From Pseudomonas sp. (GTDB lineage Bacteria; Pseudomonadota; Gammaproteobacteria; Pseudomonadales; Pseudomonadaceae): DNA of 64,000 bases. The stretch is from positions 62,001-126,000 of the forward strand of contig JAUSOF010000033.1 in NCBI GenBank assembly GCA_030656145.1, in the 5' to 3' direction. This document shows positions 8,819 through 16,995 of this stretch, piece after piece. The notes beneath the pieces are model-generated. The model made no database searches. It worked only from the letters and a program-made list of their open reading frames with translations, and was not told the DNA's origin. The translations under genes were made by a program, and so were the position numbers. How positions within the stretch are numbered: the first letter of the stretch is position 1; each line of letters begins with the position of its first letter.

Positions 8819-10066
8819 TCAAACCCCGTGTGGGGTCAGATACACAGCGCTCGACCCGCGCGTGGCTTCGCTGGCCTTGAGTTCCATGCGCGCGATGCTG
8901 CGAAGGTGCACCTGGTCCGGGCCGTCGGCGAAGCGCAGGGCGCGGCCGGTGGTCCACATGTCGGCCAGGGGCGTGTCCGGGGTCAGGCCCATGGCCCCGT
9001 AGACCTGCATGGCGCGGTCGACAACGCGGGTGTGCATGCCGGGCACCAGCGCCTTGATCATGGCGATTTCCTTGCGCGCGGCCTTGGCGCCCACCTCGTC
9101 GATCATCCAGGCGGTCTTGAGTACCAGTAGTCGCGCCTGTTCGATCTCGATGCGCGACTCGGCGATCCAATCGCCGATATTGGCGTATTGGTGCAGGTAC
9201 TTACCGAAGGCCTTGCGCTCCTGGCAGCGCTCGACCATCAACTCCAGGGCCAGTTCGGCCATGCCGATCGAGCGCATGCAGTGGTGAACCCGGCCGGGGC
9301 CGAGGCGCGCCTGGGCCATCATGAAACCCGCGCCTTCCTCACCCAGCAGGTTGCCGGCCGGCACCCGCACATTGCGCAGCAGCAGCTCGCTATGGCCTTC
9401 CGGGGCGATGTGGTTCATTACCGGGATATTGCGCAACAGCTCGACGCCGGGCGTATCGAACGGCACCAGGATCATGCTCTGCTGCTGGTGGGCGTCGGCA
9501 TCCGGGTCGGTCTTGCCCATCACGATCAGCAGCTTGCAGTCGGGGTGCGAGGCATTGGTGATAAACCACTTGCGCCCGTTGATCACATACTCGTCGCCGT
9601 CGCGGCGGATCAGGGTCTGGATATTACTGGCATCCGATGAGGGCACATCCGGCTCGGTCATGGCGAAGGCCGAACGGATCTCGCCGTCGAGCAGCGGTAG
9701 CAGCCAGCGCATCCGCTGCTCGGGGCTGGCGAACAGATGCAGCAGCTCCATATTGCCGGTGTCCGGCGCGTTGCAGTTGAACACCTCCGAGGCCCAGGCC
9801 ACACGGCCCATGATCTCCGCCAGCGGTGCGTATTCCAGGTTGCTCAGGCGGGTGCCCGGCTCGTCCGCCTGCAACGCCGGCAGGAACAGGTTCCACAGCC
9901 CCTCGCTGCGGGCCAGGGCCTTGAGGTCGGTCATAAAGGGCACCGGAAACTGCCCGGCAGCCACCGCCGCATGCCAGGCACCGATGCGCGGCACTATGTG
10001 GGCGTCCATGAAATCGCGCAGCTGTTGACGCAGCGCTTCGGTGCGAGGGCTGTAGGCAAAGTGCAT
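8819..10066 (-). CDS. acyl-CoA dehydrogenase family protein
   Basis: A 415-residue flavoprotein of the acyl-CoA dehydrogenase fold: N-terminal helical domain, the central beta domain with FAMTEPDVPSSDASN and GRKWFITNA, and the C-terminal helical domain with RSIGMAELAL and QVYGAMGLTPDTPL. It resembles ACAD10/11-type dehydrogenases, so a 2- or 3-substituted or long-chain acyl-CoA is a possible substrate, but the sequence does not fix it. The ATG at 10066 was chosen for its GAGG ribosome site and the MHFAYSP start. It stands alone between nosR and a membrane protein. A near-consensus FNR-type box lies about 120 bp upstream. Confidence 0.9.
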   Translation of the reverse strand: MHFAYSPRTEALRQQLRDFMDAHIVPRIGAWHAAVAAGQFPVPFMTDLKALARSEGLWNLFLPALQADEPGTRLSNLEYAPLAEIMGRVAWASEVFNCNAPDTGNMELLHLFASPEQRMRWLLPLLDGEIRSAFAMTEPDVPSSDASNIQTLIRRDGDEYVINGRKWFITNASHPDCKLLIVMGKTDPDADAHQQQSMILVPFDTPGVELLRNIPVMNHIAPEGHSELLLRNVRVPAGNLLGEEGAGFMMAQARLGPGRVHHCMRSIGMAELALELMVERCQERKAFGKYLHQYANIGDWIAESRIEIEQARLLVLKTAWMIDEVGAKAARKEIAMIKALVPGMHTRVVDRAMQVYGAMGLTPDTPLADMWTTGRALRFADGPDQVHLRSIARMELKASEATRGSSAVYLTPHGV

Positions 10067-10185
10067 GGCGAACCTCGAATTGATAATGGATTGAGGTTTC
10101 ACGTTAGGCCGGAAAACAGGAGAAACCCAGGATCTTCGAGTACCTGAATCGGTGCCCATCACAGTCGCTCAGCAGGCAACGAACC

Positions 10186-10199
10186 TTGACCGGGATCAT
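10186..10199 (-). promoter_or_regulatory. possible FNR-type box ahead of the acyl-CoA dehydrogenase
   Basis: TTGACCGGGATCAT fits TTGA-N6-TCAA at seven of eight positions. It is about 120 bp upstream of the dehydrogenase start, farther than the other boxes in this window, so function is uncertain. Confidence 0.4.
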
Positions 10200-10230
10200 T
10201 CGCGCGGGTGGTAAAGCTGCTAAGGATTTT

Positions 10231-10297
10231 GTAGCCAGGATGCAATCCTGGAGCGGTGTTGCACGCGCCAAAGCTACCCGGATTTCATCCGGGCTAT
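10231..10297. repeat. paired GTAGCC(C/A)GGAT elements
   Basis: Two elements of the GTAGCCCGGAT family (10231-10251 and 10274-10297), each internally palindromic, lie between the acyl-CoA dehydrogenase promoter and the end of the membrane protein gene. Confidence 0.65.
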
Positions 10298-10319
10298 GGG
10301 ATCGCGGTCTTGGCTTCGA

Positions 10320-10760
10320 TCACCACTGGATATAGAACATGCCCTTGGCCAGCAGCACGATGCCGAGCATCTGGATCAGCACGGCCCAGTGCAGTTTGCG
10401 GTAGAGGCTCGGGCTCATGCGCCCTGCGCGCAGCAGCATGGCGACCAGGCCGAAGCTGAGAAATACGCTGACGGCCAGCACTATCTTCAGGCTCAGCAAG
10501 GTCGCAAAACTGCTGGCGAAGGGATCGGCCAGCGCCTGGCGGTGATACCAGGCCAGGCCGAATCCGGCGCCGTAGACCAGCAGCACCACCCAGTGCAATA
10601 CCGTGCGCGTGCGCCGACCGAGGGCCTGTTCCAGCTCGATCAGCGCGCCGGGATCGAGCTGCGGCTTGACCTTGGCGAGGATGATCACCTCGAAGAACAG
10701 CGTCCCGACAAAGGCGATGGCGCCAAGCAGATGCAGTACGTGCAACAGCGAATAGCTCAT
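10320..10760 (-). CDS. four-helix membrane protein, CopD/DUF2269-like
   Basis: A 146-residue integral membrane protein with four predicted helices and conserved-looking histidines (HVLHLLG near the start, H in RTVLHWVV, HRQ, and LHWAVL in the last third). The layout recalls small CopD-like or haem-binding cytochrome-type membrane proteins, but no diagnostic motif proves either. The ATG at 10760 is preferred over the adjacent GTG because AGGAAT lies at a good distance. It sits 93 bp after hemN in the same direction, so co-transcription and a link to haem or anaerobic metabolism are possible. Confidence 0.7.
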   Translation of the reverse strand: MSYSLLHVLHLLGAIAFVGTLFFEVIILAKVKPQLDPGALIELEQALGRRTRTVLHWVVLLVYGAGFGLAWYHRQALADPFASSFATLLSLKIVLAVSVFLSFGLVAMLLRAGRMSPSLYRKLHWAVLIQMLGIVLLAKGMFYIQW

Positions 10761-10853
10761 CACAGATTCCTGGTCAGCCGTCTCAGCGCACCGCCTCGAA
10801 GTGGGCGCTTCACGGCCTGAGCGAATGGGTATGTGCAGCAGGCTTGGCGCCCT

Positions 10854-12242
10854 TCAAACCGTACGCGAGAAGCTGCCCTTCTGCGCTTTACCCAGATAGG
10901 CATCGAAGGCCATGGCCACGCTGCGCATCATCAGATGCCCCTGCGGCAACAGCACCAGGGCGTCGTCCTGGATTTCCACCAGGTGGTCCGCCACATGCTC
11001 CTTGAGCATAGAGAGGGACTCGGCGAAGTAGTCCTTGAAACAAATTCCGTGGCGCGCCTCGACAGTGGCGAAGTCGACTCGGCCGTGGCACATCAGCTCG
11101 CTGATCACTTCGCGGCGCAGCAGGTCGTCGGCATTCAGGCTGTAGCCGCGATGCACCGGCAGCATGCCCTGATCGAGGCGCGCGTAGTACTGCGAGAGCT
11201 CCTTGACGCTCTGGCTGTAGCTGTCGCCGACGTTGCCGATCGAAGACACGCCAAGGCCGATCAGGTCGCAGTCGGCATGGGTGGAGTAACCCTGGAAGTT
11301 GCGCTGCAGCGTGCCATTGGCGCGCGCCAGGGCCAGCTCGTCATCCGGCAGAGCGAAGTGGTCCATGCCGATATACACGTAGCCGGCCGCAGTCAGGCGT
11401 TTGATGGTCAGCTCCAGCAGCTCCAGCTTGCGCTCCGGCGGCGGCATGTCTTCGCGGCGGATCAGGCGTTGCGCGCGCACCATTTCCGGCAGGTGGGCAT
11501 AGCTGTAGGCGGCGATCCGATCCGGGCGCAGGGCGATGATCTTGCTCAGGGTCACGTCGAAGCTGGCCACCGTTTGCAGCGGCAGGCCGTAGATCAGGTC
11601 GACGCTGACCGACTTGAAGCGCGCCTCGCGCGCGGCGGCGACCAGCGCGTAAACTTGTTCCTCGCTCTGCACCCGGTTGACCGCCGCCTGCACATCCGCA
11701 TCGAAGTCCTGCACGCCGAAGCTCAGGCGGTTGAAGCCCAGCGCACGCAAATGCTTGATCTGTTCGGTGCTGATGGTGCGTGGGTCGACCTCGATGGAGA
11801 ATTCATGGTCGTCGCTGTCATCCAGGTTGAATGCCTGGTGCAAGGTGGCCATCAGGTCGGCCAGCTGCTCGCTGGTCAGGTAGGTCGGCGTGCCGCCGCC
11901 CAGGTGCAACTGGGTCAGCTTGCGTTTGCTGTCGAACAGCGCGCCCTGCATGGCGATCTCGCGCTTCAGATAGCTCAGGTACTCCACTGCGCGATGAGTC
12001 TTCTGGGTGATGATTTTGTTGCAGGCGCAGTAGTAGCAAAGGCTCTGGCAGAACGGAATATGGATATACAACGACAATGACTTGGGCGTGAGCGCCTGAT
12101 TGCTCGCGGCAACGGCGCTCTGATAGTCGTCCATGGCAAACGCCTGATGGAACTGCGGCGCGGTGGGATAGGAGGTGTAGCGCGGGCCCGGGCGATCATA
12201 CTTTTCGACCAGCGCGCGATTGAAGTTCAGCGATTGGTCCAT
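10854..12242 (-). CDS. hemN: HemN oxygen-independent coproporphyrinogen III oxidase
   Basis: A 462-residue radical SAM enzyme that decarboxylates coproporphyrinogen III to protoporphyrinogen IX without oxygen, giving haem for anaerobic respiration. The motif is C65-x3-C69-x2-C72-x-C74 (CQSLCYYCAC), the HemN-specific extended form, followed by GGGTPTYL. Start ATG at 12242 gives MDQSLNFN. The reading frame extends about 90 codons upstream, but that part is non-coding in character. An FNR-type box lies 122 bp upstream, consistent with the ANR-dependent hemN of P. aeruginosa. Confidence 0.96.
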   Translation of the reverse strand: MDQSLNFNRALVEKYDRPGPRYTSYPTAPQFHQAFAMDDYQSAVAASNQALTPKSLSLYIHIPFCQSLCYYCACNKIITQKTHRAVEYLSYLKREIAMQGALFDSKRKLTQLHLGGGTPTYLTSEQLADLMATLHQAFNLDDSDDHEFSIEVDPRTISTEQIKHLRALGFNRLSFGVQDFDADVQAAVNRVQSEEQVYALVAAAREARFKSVSVDLIYGLPLQTVASFDVTLSKIIALRPDRIAAYSYAHLPEMVRAQRLIRREDMPPPERKLELLELTIKRLTAAGYVYIGMDHFALPDDELALARANGTLQRNFQGYSTHADCDLIGLGVSSIGNVGDSYSQSVKELSQYYARLDQGMLPVHRGYSLNADDLLRREVISELMCHGRVDFATVEARHGICFKDYFAESLSMLKEHVADHLVEIQDDALVLLPQGHLMMRSVAMAFDAYLGKAQKGSFSRTV

Positions 12243-12554
12243 GTTCGACCACCTCGTAGCATAAATAGGAAAACCGCGACTGCAGCTAGCGCAGCGCACG
12301 CCCTGCCCGCTTCGGGAGCCGGCAATAATGCCGCGATTGTACGGTGCGGCGCAGGCGCAGCACCTGACGAGAGTCAATTCTCTCGCACAACCTCGTTCCA
12401 GGTGCTCTTGAAGAGTGAGTGGCGCAGCTGATCCGGAATCCAGGCCGTGCCGGCATGATCGCGTAAAATCGTCAATTCCTAGGTCCGGTATAAGACGGTG
12501 CTTACGCACCTCGGCCCAAGCTGCAGCATGCCGTTACCCGTATCGGTTTGCGGA
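12243..12554. other. hemN upstream region / end of nrdG
   Basis: No gene is seen. The region carries the FNR-type box at 12364-12377 and otherwise the hemN leader. I found no clear terminator for nrdG in its right-hand part. Confidence 0.6.
12364..12377 (-). promoter_or_regulatory. FNR-type box ahead of hemN
   Basis: Read on the minus strand this is TTGACTCTCGTCAG, matching TTGA-N6-TCAA at seven of eight conserved positions. It is 122 bp from the hemN start, implying a fairly long leader. Confidence 0.55.
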
Positions 12555-13253
12555 TCAGTGATCGCGCAACTCGAAATGCGCGAACAGCTGTTCCAGGCGC
12601 AGCCACAACTCGCCCGCCTCCTTGGGCGTCGCGGTCATGGGCAGCTCCGGGTCGAGCATGCGCGCACTGCGCACCAACTGCACGGCGAAGCGTTCGACTC
12701 CGGCAGCATGCAGGCGCTGGCCGATGCGCCAGAGCTTGTCCACATCCAGCAGGTGCCAATGCACGGTGGTGCGGCACTCGTAATCCACGCCGCTGGCCAG
12801 CAGGTGTTCCAGGCTGCGCCAGTTGGCCTTGCCGCTGCCGCTGACCCCGGTAATCAGTTCGGCATCTTCGGCCAGGGCCTTGATGTCGAAACCGACCCAG
12901 TCTGCCGCCTTGACCGCCCAGGCAAAGGCCCAGGGTTTGATCCCGGCACTGTGCAGGCCGACGCGAAAACCCAGCTGGCGAACCTGTTCCATCGCCGGCA
13001 CCAGGCCGCCTTGCAAGGTCGCCTCGCCGCCACTGAAGACCACGGCCTGCAGCAGTCCCTGGCGCCGCTGGAGGAAGTCCAGCACCTGCGACCAGGGGAT
13101 TTCATGCTCGCCACGGGCCGCGATCAGGTCCGGGTTGTGGCAATAACGACAACGCCAGGCGCAGCCCTGACAGAACAGCACACAGGCCAGCAGCCCGGGA
13201 TAGTCGAGGGTGGTCAGGGGCACCATGCCCCCGACCCGAAGCACTCTACTCAC
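12555..13253 (-). CDS. nrdG: NrdG anaerobic RNR activating enzyme
   Basis: A 232-residue radical SAM protein that makes the glycyl radical on the class III ribonucleotide reductase. The cluster motif is C31-x3-C35-x2-C38 (CAWRCRYC), followed by a GGEAT motif (VVFSGGEATLQ). It starts with GTG at 13253, which overlaps the stop of the 55-residue glycyl-radical ORF as GTGA, so the two are translationally coupled. It is the last gene of the nrdD operon. The length is above that of E. coli NrdG (about 154 residues) and fits the longer NrdG2-type activases. Confidence 0.94.
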   Translation of the reverse strand: MSRVLRVGGMVPLTTLDYPGLLACVLFCQGCAWRCRYCHNPDLIAARGEHEIPWSQVLDFLQRRQGLLQAVVFSGGEATLQGGLVPAMEQVRQLGFRVGLHSAGIKPWAFAWAVKAADWVGFDIKALAEDAELITGVSGSGKANWRSLEHLLASGVDYECRTTVHWHLLDVDKLWRIGQRLHAAGVERFAVQLVRSARMLDPELPMTATPKEAGELWLRLEQLFAHFELRDH

Positions 13254-13417
13254 GCAGCGCTGACTCGCGCCGCCGCTTCGGTGAAGTGCTGACGCTCGCG
13301 GTGCTCGGATTGCTTGCCTGGATTGAAGGCAGTGACCGGGCGGTGGTAGCCCATCACCCGGGTCCAGACTTCGCAGCGTTGGCGTTGTGCTTCTGGGAGT
13401 TGCTGAGTGTTTTGCAT
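13250..13417 (-). CDS. separate glycyl-radical tail of NrdD (55 residues)
   Basis: This 55-residue ORF contains TRVMGYHRP and AFNPGKQSE. These align with the C-terminal end of standard NrdD proteins, where RVCGYLG carries the radical glycine and FNAGKQEE follows; the predicted radical residue here is G23. The NrdD polypeptide upstream ends without this motif. The ORF has its own AAGGAG ribosome site 7 bp before its ATG and overlaps the nrdG start as GTGA. It is in frame with nrdD, separated by one TGA and 14 codons that include ATA, TTA and two AGG, which are rare in this GC-rich genome. The separate polypeptide is therefore seen in the sequence. That it docks into NrdD is inference, with GrcA/YfiD of pyruvate formate-lyase as the known precedent. 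Confidence 0.85.
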   Translation of the reverse strand: MQNTQQLPEAQRQRCEVWTRVMGYHRPVTAFNPGKQSEHRERQHFTEAAARVSAA

Positions 13418-13459
13418 GGTGTCGCTCCTTGCTGTGGGTAAAGGGGGAATCCTAGGTAT

Positions 13460-15484
13460 TCAAGAGGCGTCGTTTGTGGCGGCGCAGCCTTGCTGCTTGT
13501 GCAGCAGCGCCTCGTCGCATTTCGGGCAGAACTCGTGTTCGCCATCCAGGTAGCCGTGCACCGGGCAGATGGAAAAGGTCGGGGTTATCGTCAGGTACGG
13601 CAGGCGGAAGCGGCCCAGGGCGCTGCGCACCAGTTGCTTGCAGGCCTGGATCGAGGAAATCCGCTCGGCCATATACAGGTGCAGCACGGTGCCGCCGGTG
13701 TACTTGCACTGCAGTTCGTCCTGCAGTTCCAGGGCCTCGAAGGGGTCGTCGGTGAAGCCCACCGGCAATTGCGAGGAGTTGGTGTAGTACGGCGCCTCGG
13801 CACTGCCGGCCTGGAGAATGTCCGGGTAGCGCTTGCGGTCTTCCTTGGCGAAACGGTAGGTGGTGCCCTCGGCCGGCGTCGCCTCGAGGTTGTACATCTG
13901 CCCGGTTTCTTCCTGGAAGCGCACCAGGGTGGCCCGCACATGGTCGAGCAGATGCAAGGCAAATTCGCGGCCCTTCGGCGTGTGCATGCCCTCCTGATCA
14001 TCGGTGAAGTTGCGCAGCATCTCGTGCATGCCATTCAGGCCAATGGTCGAGAAGTGATTGCGCAGGGTGCCCAGGTAACGCTTGGTATAGGGGTAGAGGC
14101 CGGCGTCCATATGGTGCTGGATCACCTTGCGCTTGACCTCCAGGCTTTCCATTGCCAGCTCCATCAACTGATCGAGGCGCTTGAGCAGACCCTGGGTGTC
14201 GCCCTTGTACAGATAGCCGAGGCGCGCGCAGTTGATGGTCACCACCCCCAGGGAGCCGGTCTGCTCGGCCGAACCGAACAGGCCGCCACCGCGCTTGAGC
14301 AGTTCGCGCACGTCCAGTTGCAGGCGGCAGCACATCGAGCGCACCTGATTGGGCTGCATGTCCGAATTGAGGAAGTTCTGGAAATACGGCAGGCCATAAC
14401 GCGCGGTCATCTCGAACAGGCGGTCGGCGTTCTCGCTGTCCCAGGGAAAGTCATGGGTGATGTTGTAGGTCGGGATCGGGAAGGTGAACACCCGGCCCAT
14501 GGCGTCGCCAGCCTGCATCACCTCGATATAGGCACGGTTGATCAGCTCCATCTCGGCCTGCAGATCGCCGTAGGCGAACGGCATTTCCACGCCGCCGATA
14601 TAGGGGATCTGCTCGCGCAGGTCTTCCGGGCACACCCAGTCGAAGGTCAGGTTGGTGAAGGGCGTCTGGGTGCCCCAGCGCGACGGCACATTGAGGTTAT
14701 AGATAAACTCCTGGATCGCCTGACGCACCTCGGCAAAACCCAGGTTGTCCTTGCGCACATAGGGCGCCAGGTAGGTATCGAAGGAGCTGAAGGCCTGAGC
14801 GCCGGCCCACTCGTTCTGCAAGGTGCCGAGAAAGTTGACCATCTGCCCCAGGGCGCTGGACAGGTGCTTGGGCGGCCCCGCCTCGACTCGTCCGGGAATA
14901 CCGTTGAAACCCTCATTGAGCAGGCTGCGCAGCGACCAACCGGCGCAGTAGCCGGCGAGCATATCCAGATCATGAACATGCAGATCGGCCTCGCGATGCG
15001 CCTGGCCGATGGCCTCGCTGTACACCTCGTCCAGCCAGTAGTTGGCGGTGACCTTGCCCGACACGTTGAGGATCAGGCCGCCGAGGGAATAACCCTGGTT
15101 GGCGTTGGCCCGCACCCGCCAATCCTCGCGCGACAGGTATTCGTTCATCGACGCGGCCACATCCACCAGTGCCTTGCGGTCACGGCGCAGGCGGCCATGG
15201 CGCTCGCGGTAGACGATATAGGCGCGCGCGGTCTGGTAAAAACCGGCCTCCATTAACACCCGCTCGACGCGGTCCTGCACCTGCTCGACATCGATAATGG
15301 GCAAGTCCTGCAGGCGCAGCAGCACCGCCTCGGCCAACTCCCCTGCCAAGGCCTGATCGAACTCGCCACTGGCCTCGCCCGCCGCGATGATCGCCTGACG
15401 AATCTTGCCGAGATCGAACGCGGCGATACTGCCATCACGCTTGCATAACTGCTGAGGATGAAGGGCTTGAACCGGGCTGAGCAT
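13460..15484 (-). CDS. nrdD: NrdD class III ribonucleotide reductase, lacking the glycyl-radical tail
   Basis: The large subunit (674 residues) of the oxygen-sensitive reductase that converts ribonucleotides to deoxyribonucleotides. It has an N-terminal ATP-cone (about 12-100, starting KRDGSIAAFD), the ten-stranded barrel with MCCRLQLD and VTINCARLGY, and a C-terminal Cys/His zinc-type segment (CPVHG ... CPKC). It ends soon after CPKC without the RVxGY motif that normally follows. That motif is encoded by the next ORF (13250-13417). Start ATG at 15484 follows AGGAGG. A perfect FNR-type box is 87 bp upstream. First gene of nrdD - tail ORF - nrdG. Confidence 0.95.
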   Translation of the reverse strand: MLSPVQALHPQQLCKRDGSIAAFDLGKIRQAIIAAGEASGEFDQALAGELAEAVLLRLQDLPIIDVEQVQDRVERVLMEAGFYQTARAYIVYRERHGRLRRDRKALVDVAASMNEYLSREDWRVRANANQGYSLGGLILNVSGKVTANYWLDEVYSEAIGQAHREADLHVHDLDMLAGYCAGWSLRSLLNEGFNGIPGRVEAGPPKHLSSALGQMVNFLGTLQNEWAGAQAFSSFDTYLAPYVRKDNLGFAEVRQAIQEFIYNLNVPSRWGTQTPFTNLTFDWVCPEDLREQIPYIGGVEMPFAYGDLQAEMELINRAYIEVMQAGDAMGRVFTFPIPTYNITHDFPWDSENADRLFEMTARYGLPYFQNFLNSDMQPNQVRSMCCRLQLDVRELLKRGGGLFGSAEQTGSLGVVTINCARLGYLYKGDTQGLLKRLDQLMELAMESLEVKRKVIQHHMDAGLYPYTKRYLGTLRNHFSTIGLNGMHEMLRNFTDDQEGMHTPKGREFALHLLDHVRATLVRFQEETGQMYNLEATPAEGTTYRFAKEDRKRYPDILQAGSAEAPYYTNSSQLPVGFTDDPFEALELQDELQCKYTGGTVLHLYMAERISSIQACKQLVRSALGRFRLPYLTITPTFSICPVHGYLDGEHEFCPKCDEALLHKQQGCAATNDAS

Positions 15485-15570
15485 GTCGCCTCCTGACACT
15501 ACATATAGATATTTATTTATCTGTAACCACAATATGCAGTGAAAGTTACCCGAGAAACGCCAGCGCGGGA

Positions 15571-15584
15571 TTGACCTCGATCAA
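15571..15584 (-). promoter_or_regulatory. ANR/DNR box ahead of nrdD
   Basis: TTGACCTCGATCAA matches TTGA-N6-TCAA completely and is 87 bp from the nrdD ATG, in line with anaerobic induction of class III RNR in pseudomonads. Confidence 0.85.
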
Positions 15585-15632
15585 GATCCACGAACGCCCT
15601 GCCCCGACGCCATGGGCGGCCACCTAACCCGG

Positions 15633-15651
15633 AGGGTGCGCCGCGCGCACC
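15633..15651. repeat. GTAGGGTGCGC dispersed repeat copy
   Basis: AGGGTGCGCCGCGCGCACC, a near-perfect palindrome of the family also present at 1125, 8745, 16370 and 32702. Confidence 0.6.
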
Positions 15652-15876
15652 AAGCACGACATAGCTTCCGAAGGCGGGTGGGCAATACTTTGCTTGTCTA
15701 CCGATTACGGATTCTTGGGTCGATGGGTGTTGCGCGACCGCTCCGACCGCGGCCAAGTATTTGGCGACCGCTCAGTTTAAAGTAGCGCGGCGGCTCTTCA
15801 ATCGGCTCTGCCCGGCTATCACTGAACCTGCTGCAACGCATTTCCCTACAACCTTTACGCATCCCGAGGCCACCCT

Positions 15877-16338
15877 ATGCAAGCACTTGAAAACAGGATT
15901 CCGCCGCCACTGGTCGCGACGCTTTTCGCGCTGGTAATGTGGCCGCTCGCCTCTGTGCTGCCAGGCATTGCCGTGGGCGAACCGCTGCGCCTGGCCGCCA
16001 CGGCAGGCGTGCTGTTGCTGGGGGCTTTCTTCTGTCTGGCTGGGGTGGTGTCGTTCCGCCGGGCCAGGACCACGGTCAACCCGTTGAAGCCGCAAACGGC
16101 ATCGGCGCTGGTGAGTTCGGGGATCTATCGGATTTCGCGCAACCCCATGTACCTGGGCTTTGCCCTGTTTCTCGTGGCCTGGACGTTGTTTCTCGCGTCA
16201 CCCTGGGCGCTGGTTGGGGTGCTGGGGTTCGTCCTCTATATGAACCGCTTACAGATCACACCAGAGGAACGTGCACTTGCGGCACTGTTTGGTGCTGAAT
16301 ATGAGCGCTATAGATCCAGCGTTCGTCGCTGGTTGTGA
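15877..16338 (+). CDS. isoprenylcysteine carboxylmethyltransferase-family membrane protein
   Basis: A 153-residue protein with about four membrane helices and the PEMT/ICMT-family signature: SSGIYRISRNPMYLG in the middle (R-x-P-x-Y) and EERALAALFGAEYERYR near the end. Members are membrane-bound SAM-dependent methyltransferases, but most bacterial ones have no known substrate. The ATG at 15877 has GAGG about 9 bp upstream. It is transcribed rightwards, alone, between the divergent nrdD promoter and a short non-coding stretch. The substrate cannot be inferred from context. Confidence 0.85.
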   Translation: MQALENRIPPPLVATLFALVMWPLASVLPGIAVGEPLRLAATAGVLLLGAFFCLAGVVSFRRARTTVNPLKPQTASALVSSGIYRISRNPMYLGFALFLVAWTLFLASPWALVGVLGFVLYMNRLQITPEERALAALFGAEYERYRSSVRRWL

Positions 16339-16591
16339 GCCGCAGTGCACAGGCATGCCGCGTTGCTGATGCGCGCGGCGCACCCTACGCGGGTAATGCA
16401 GCCAATGCGCCCTCGCGGCGGTCAGCACTGCCATGACCTTGCGCAAAGAGCACAAGCTGGAGGCGGACCTTGATTCGCAAACCGTGCAAACGCTGCGCTA
16501 GAGGCAAACCAGGGCGCAACCCTCAGGCTGCAGGCGAGCGCTGGTGAACCTGATCAACGAGGGTTAGACGCTCTAAACAATTTTCGTGGTG
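16339..16591. other. non-coding stretch with possible gene remnants
   Basis: Besides the repeat at 16370-16388 there is a 22-codon frame (16433-16501) and an open tail ending ALVNLINEG followed by TAG near 16566. These may be scraps of a decayed gene, but neither is long enough to assign. Confidence 0.4.
16370..16388. repeat. GTAGGGTGCGC dispersed repeat copy
   Basis: TGCGCGCGGCGCACCCTAC is an inverted copy of the family at 1125, 8745, 15633 and 32702. Confidence 0.6.
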
Positions 16592-16765
16592 TCAGGATGC
16601 AGGATCTTTTTGCCGAGTGGCGGTGGCGCCATGGACGATGGCCAGCCCGGAAAGGCACAGTGCTCCGACGCCAATCCACTGCGCAGGCACGTTGAGCAGG
16701 TGGGCACCAAACGCCAGCCCAACGATGAATATGACGTAGCCAACGAGGTATATCCCAAACGACAT
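16592..16765 (-). CDS. small two-helix membrane protein
   Basis: A 57-residue protein with two hydrophobic helices (about 3-23 and 29-48), a short loop NVPAQW, and a polar Lys/Arg tail. I do not recognise a family. The ATG at 16765 is preferred over the GTG three codons earlier because GGGTGG lies upstream at a usable distance. It is not in the nar operon, which ends at the terminator 16914-16953. Nothing nearby suggests a role. Confidence 0.5.
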   Translation of the reverse strand: MSFGIYLVGYVIFIVGLAFGAHLLNVPAQWIGVGALCLSGLAIVHGATATRQKDPAS

Positions 16766-16892
16766 CACGACCACCCATATTAAACATATCTCGTAACTAT
16801 ACCCGCCTTGCCTGGCAAGCTCCGTGCGCTAGCGCACGGATGATTACTGATCCGGAGGCAACCCAAGAGCGGTTTTGCAGGCTCCGGCCGTC

Positions 16893-16914
16893 CCCCGGAT
16901 TTCATCCAGGCTAC
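16893..16914. repeat. GTAGCCCGGAT-family element
   Basis: An inverted single copy (CCCCGGATTTCATCC followed by AGGCTAC) immediately beyond the nar operon terminator. Confidence 0.6.
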
Positions 16915-16953
16915 AAAAAAAGTGCTGCTCACTTGGCGTAAGTGAACAGCACT
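16914..16953 (-). terminator. terminator of the nar operon
   Basis: On the minus strand, a 14-bp stem (one mismatch) with arms at 16940-16953 and 16921-16934 and a 5-nt loop is followed by a run of seven T. It lies 43 bp after the moaA stop and is the strongest intrinsic terminator of the window. Confidence 0.9.
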
Positions 16954-16995
16954 GGGGTAACCGGGGTTTGCCGAGGGGGCAGCGCAGACCAGACG

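Larger units (their letters stand above)
15485..15876. other. nrdD promoter region and spacer
   Basis: About 390 bp without a gene I can support. It contains the FNR-type box (15571-15584), one copy of the GTAGGGTGCGC repeat (15633-15651), and then sequence with no recognised feature up to the methyltransferase gene. Confidence 0.6.

Noticed and set aside
13415..13462. nrdD stop as a simple sequencing or nonsense error
   Set aside because: The 42 bp after the stop contain a proper ribosome site and rare codons, and the following ORF overlaps nrdG in a coupled manner, so two genes fit better than a broken one.
13490..15256. 588-codon open frame on the + strand opposite nrdD
   Set aside because: Shadow caused by codon bias of nrdD; no family features.
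16544..16557. GTGAACCTGATCAA as a further FNR-type box
   Set aside because: It is downstream of the only leftward gene nearby and no rightward gene follows; likely chance.
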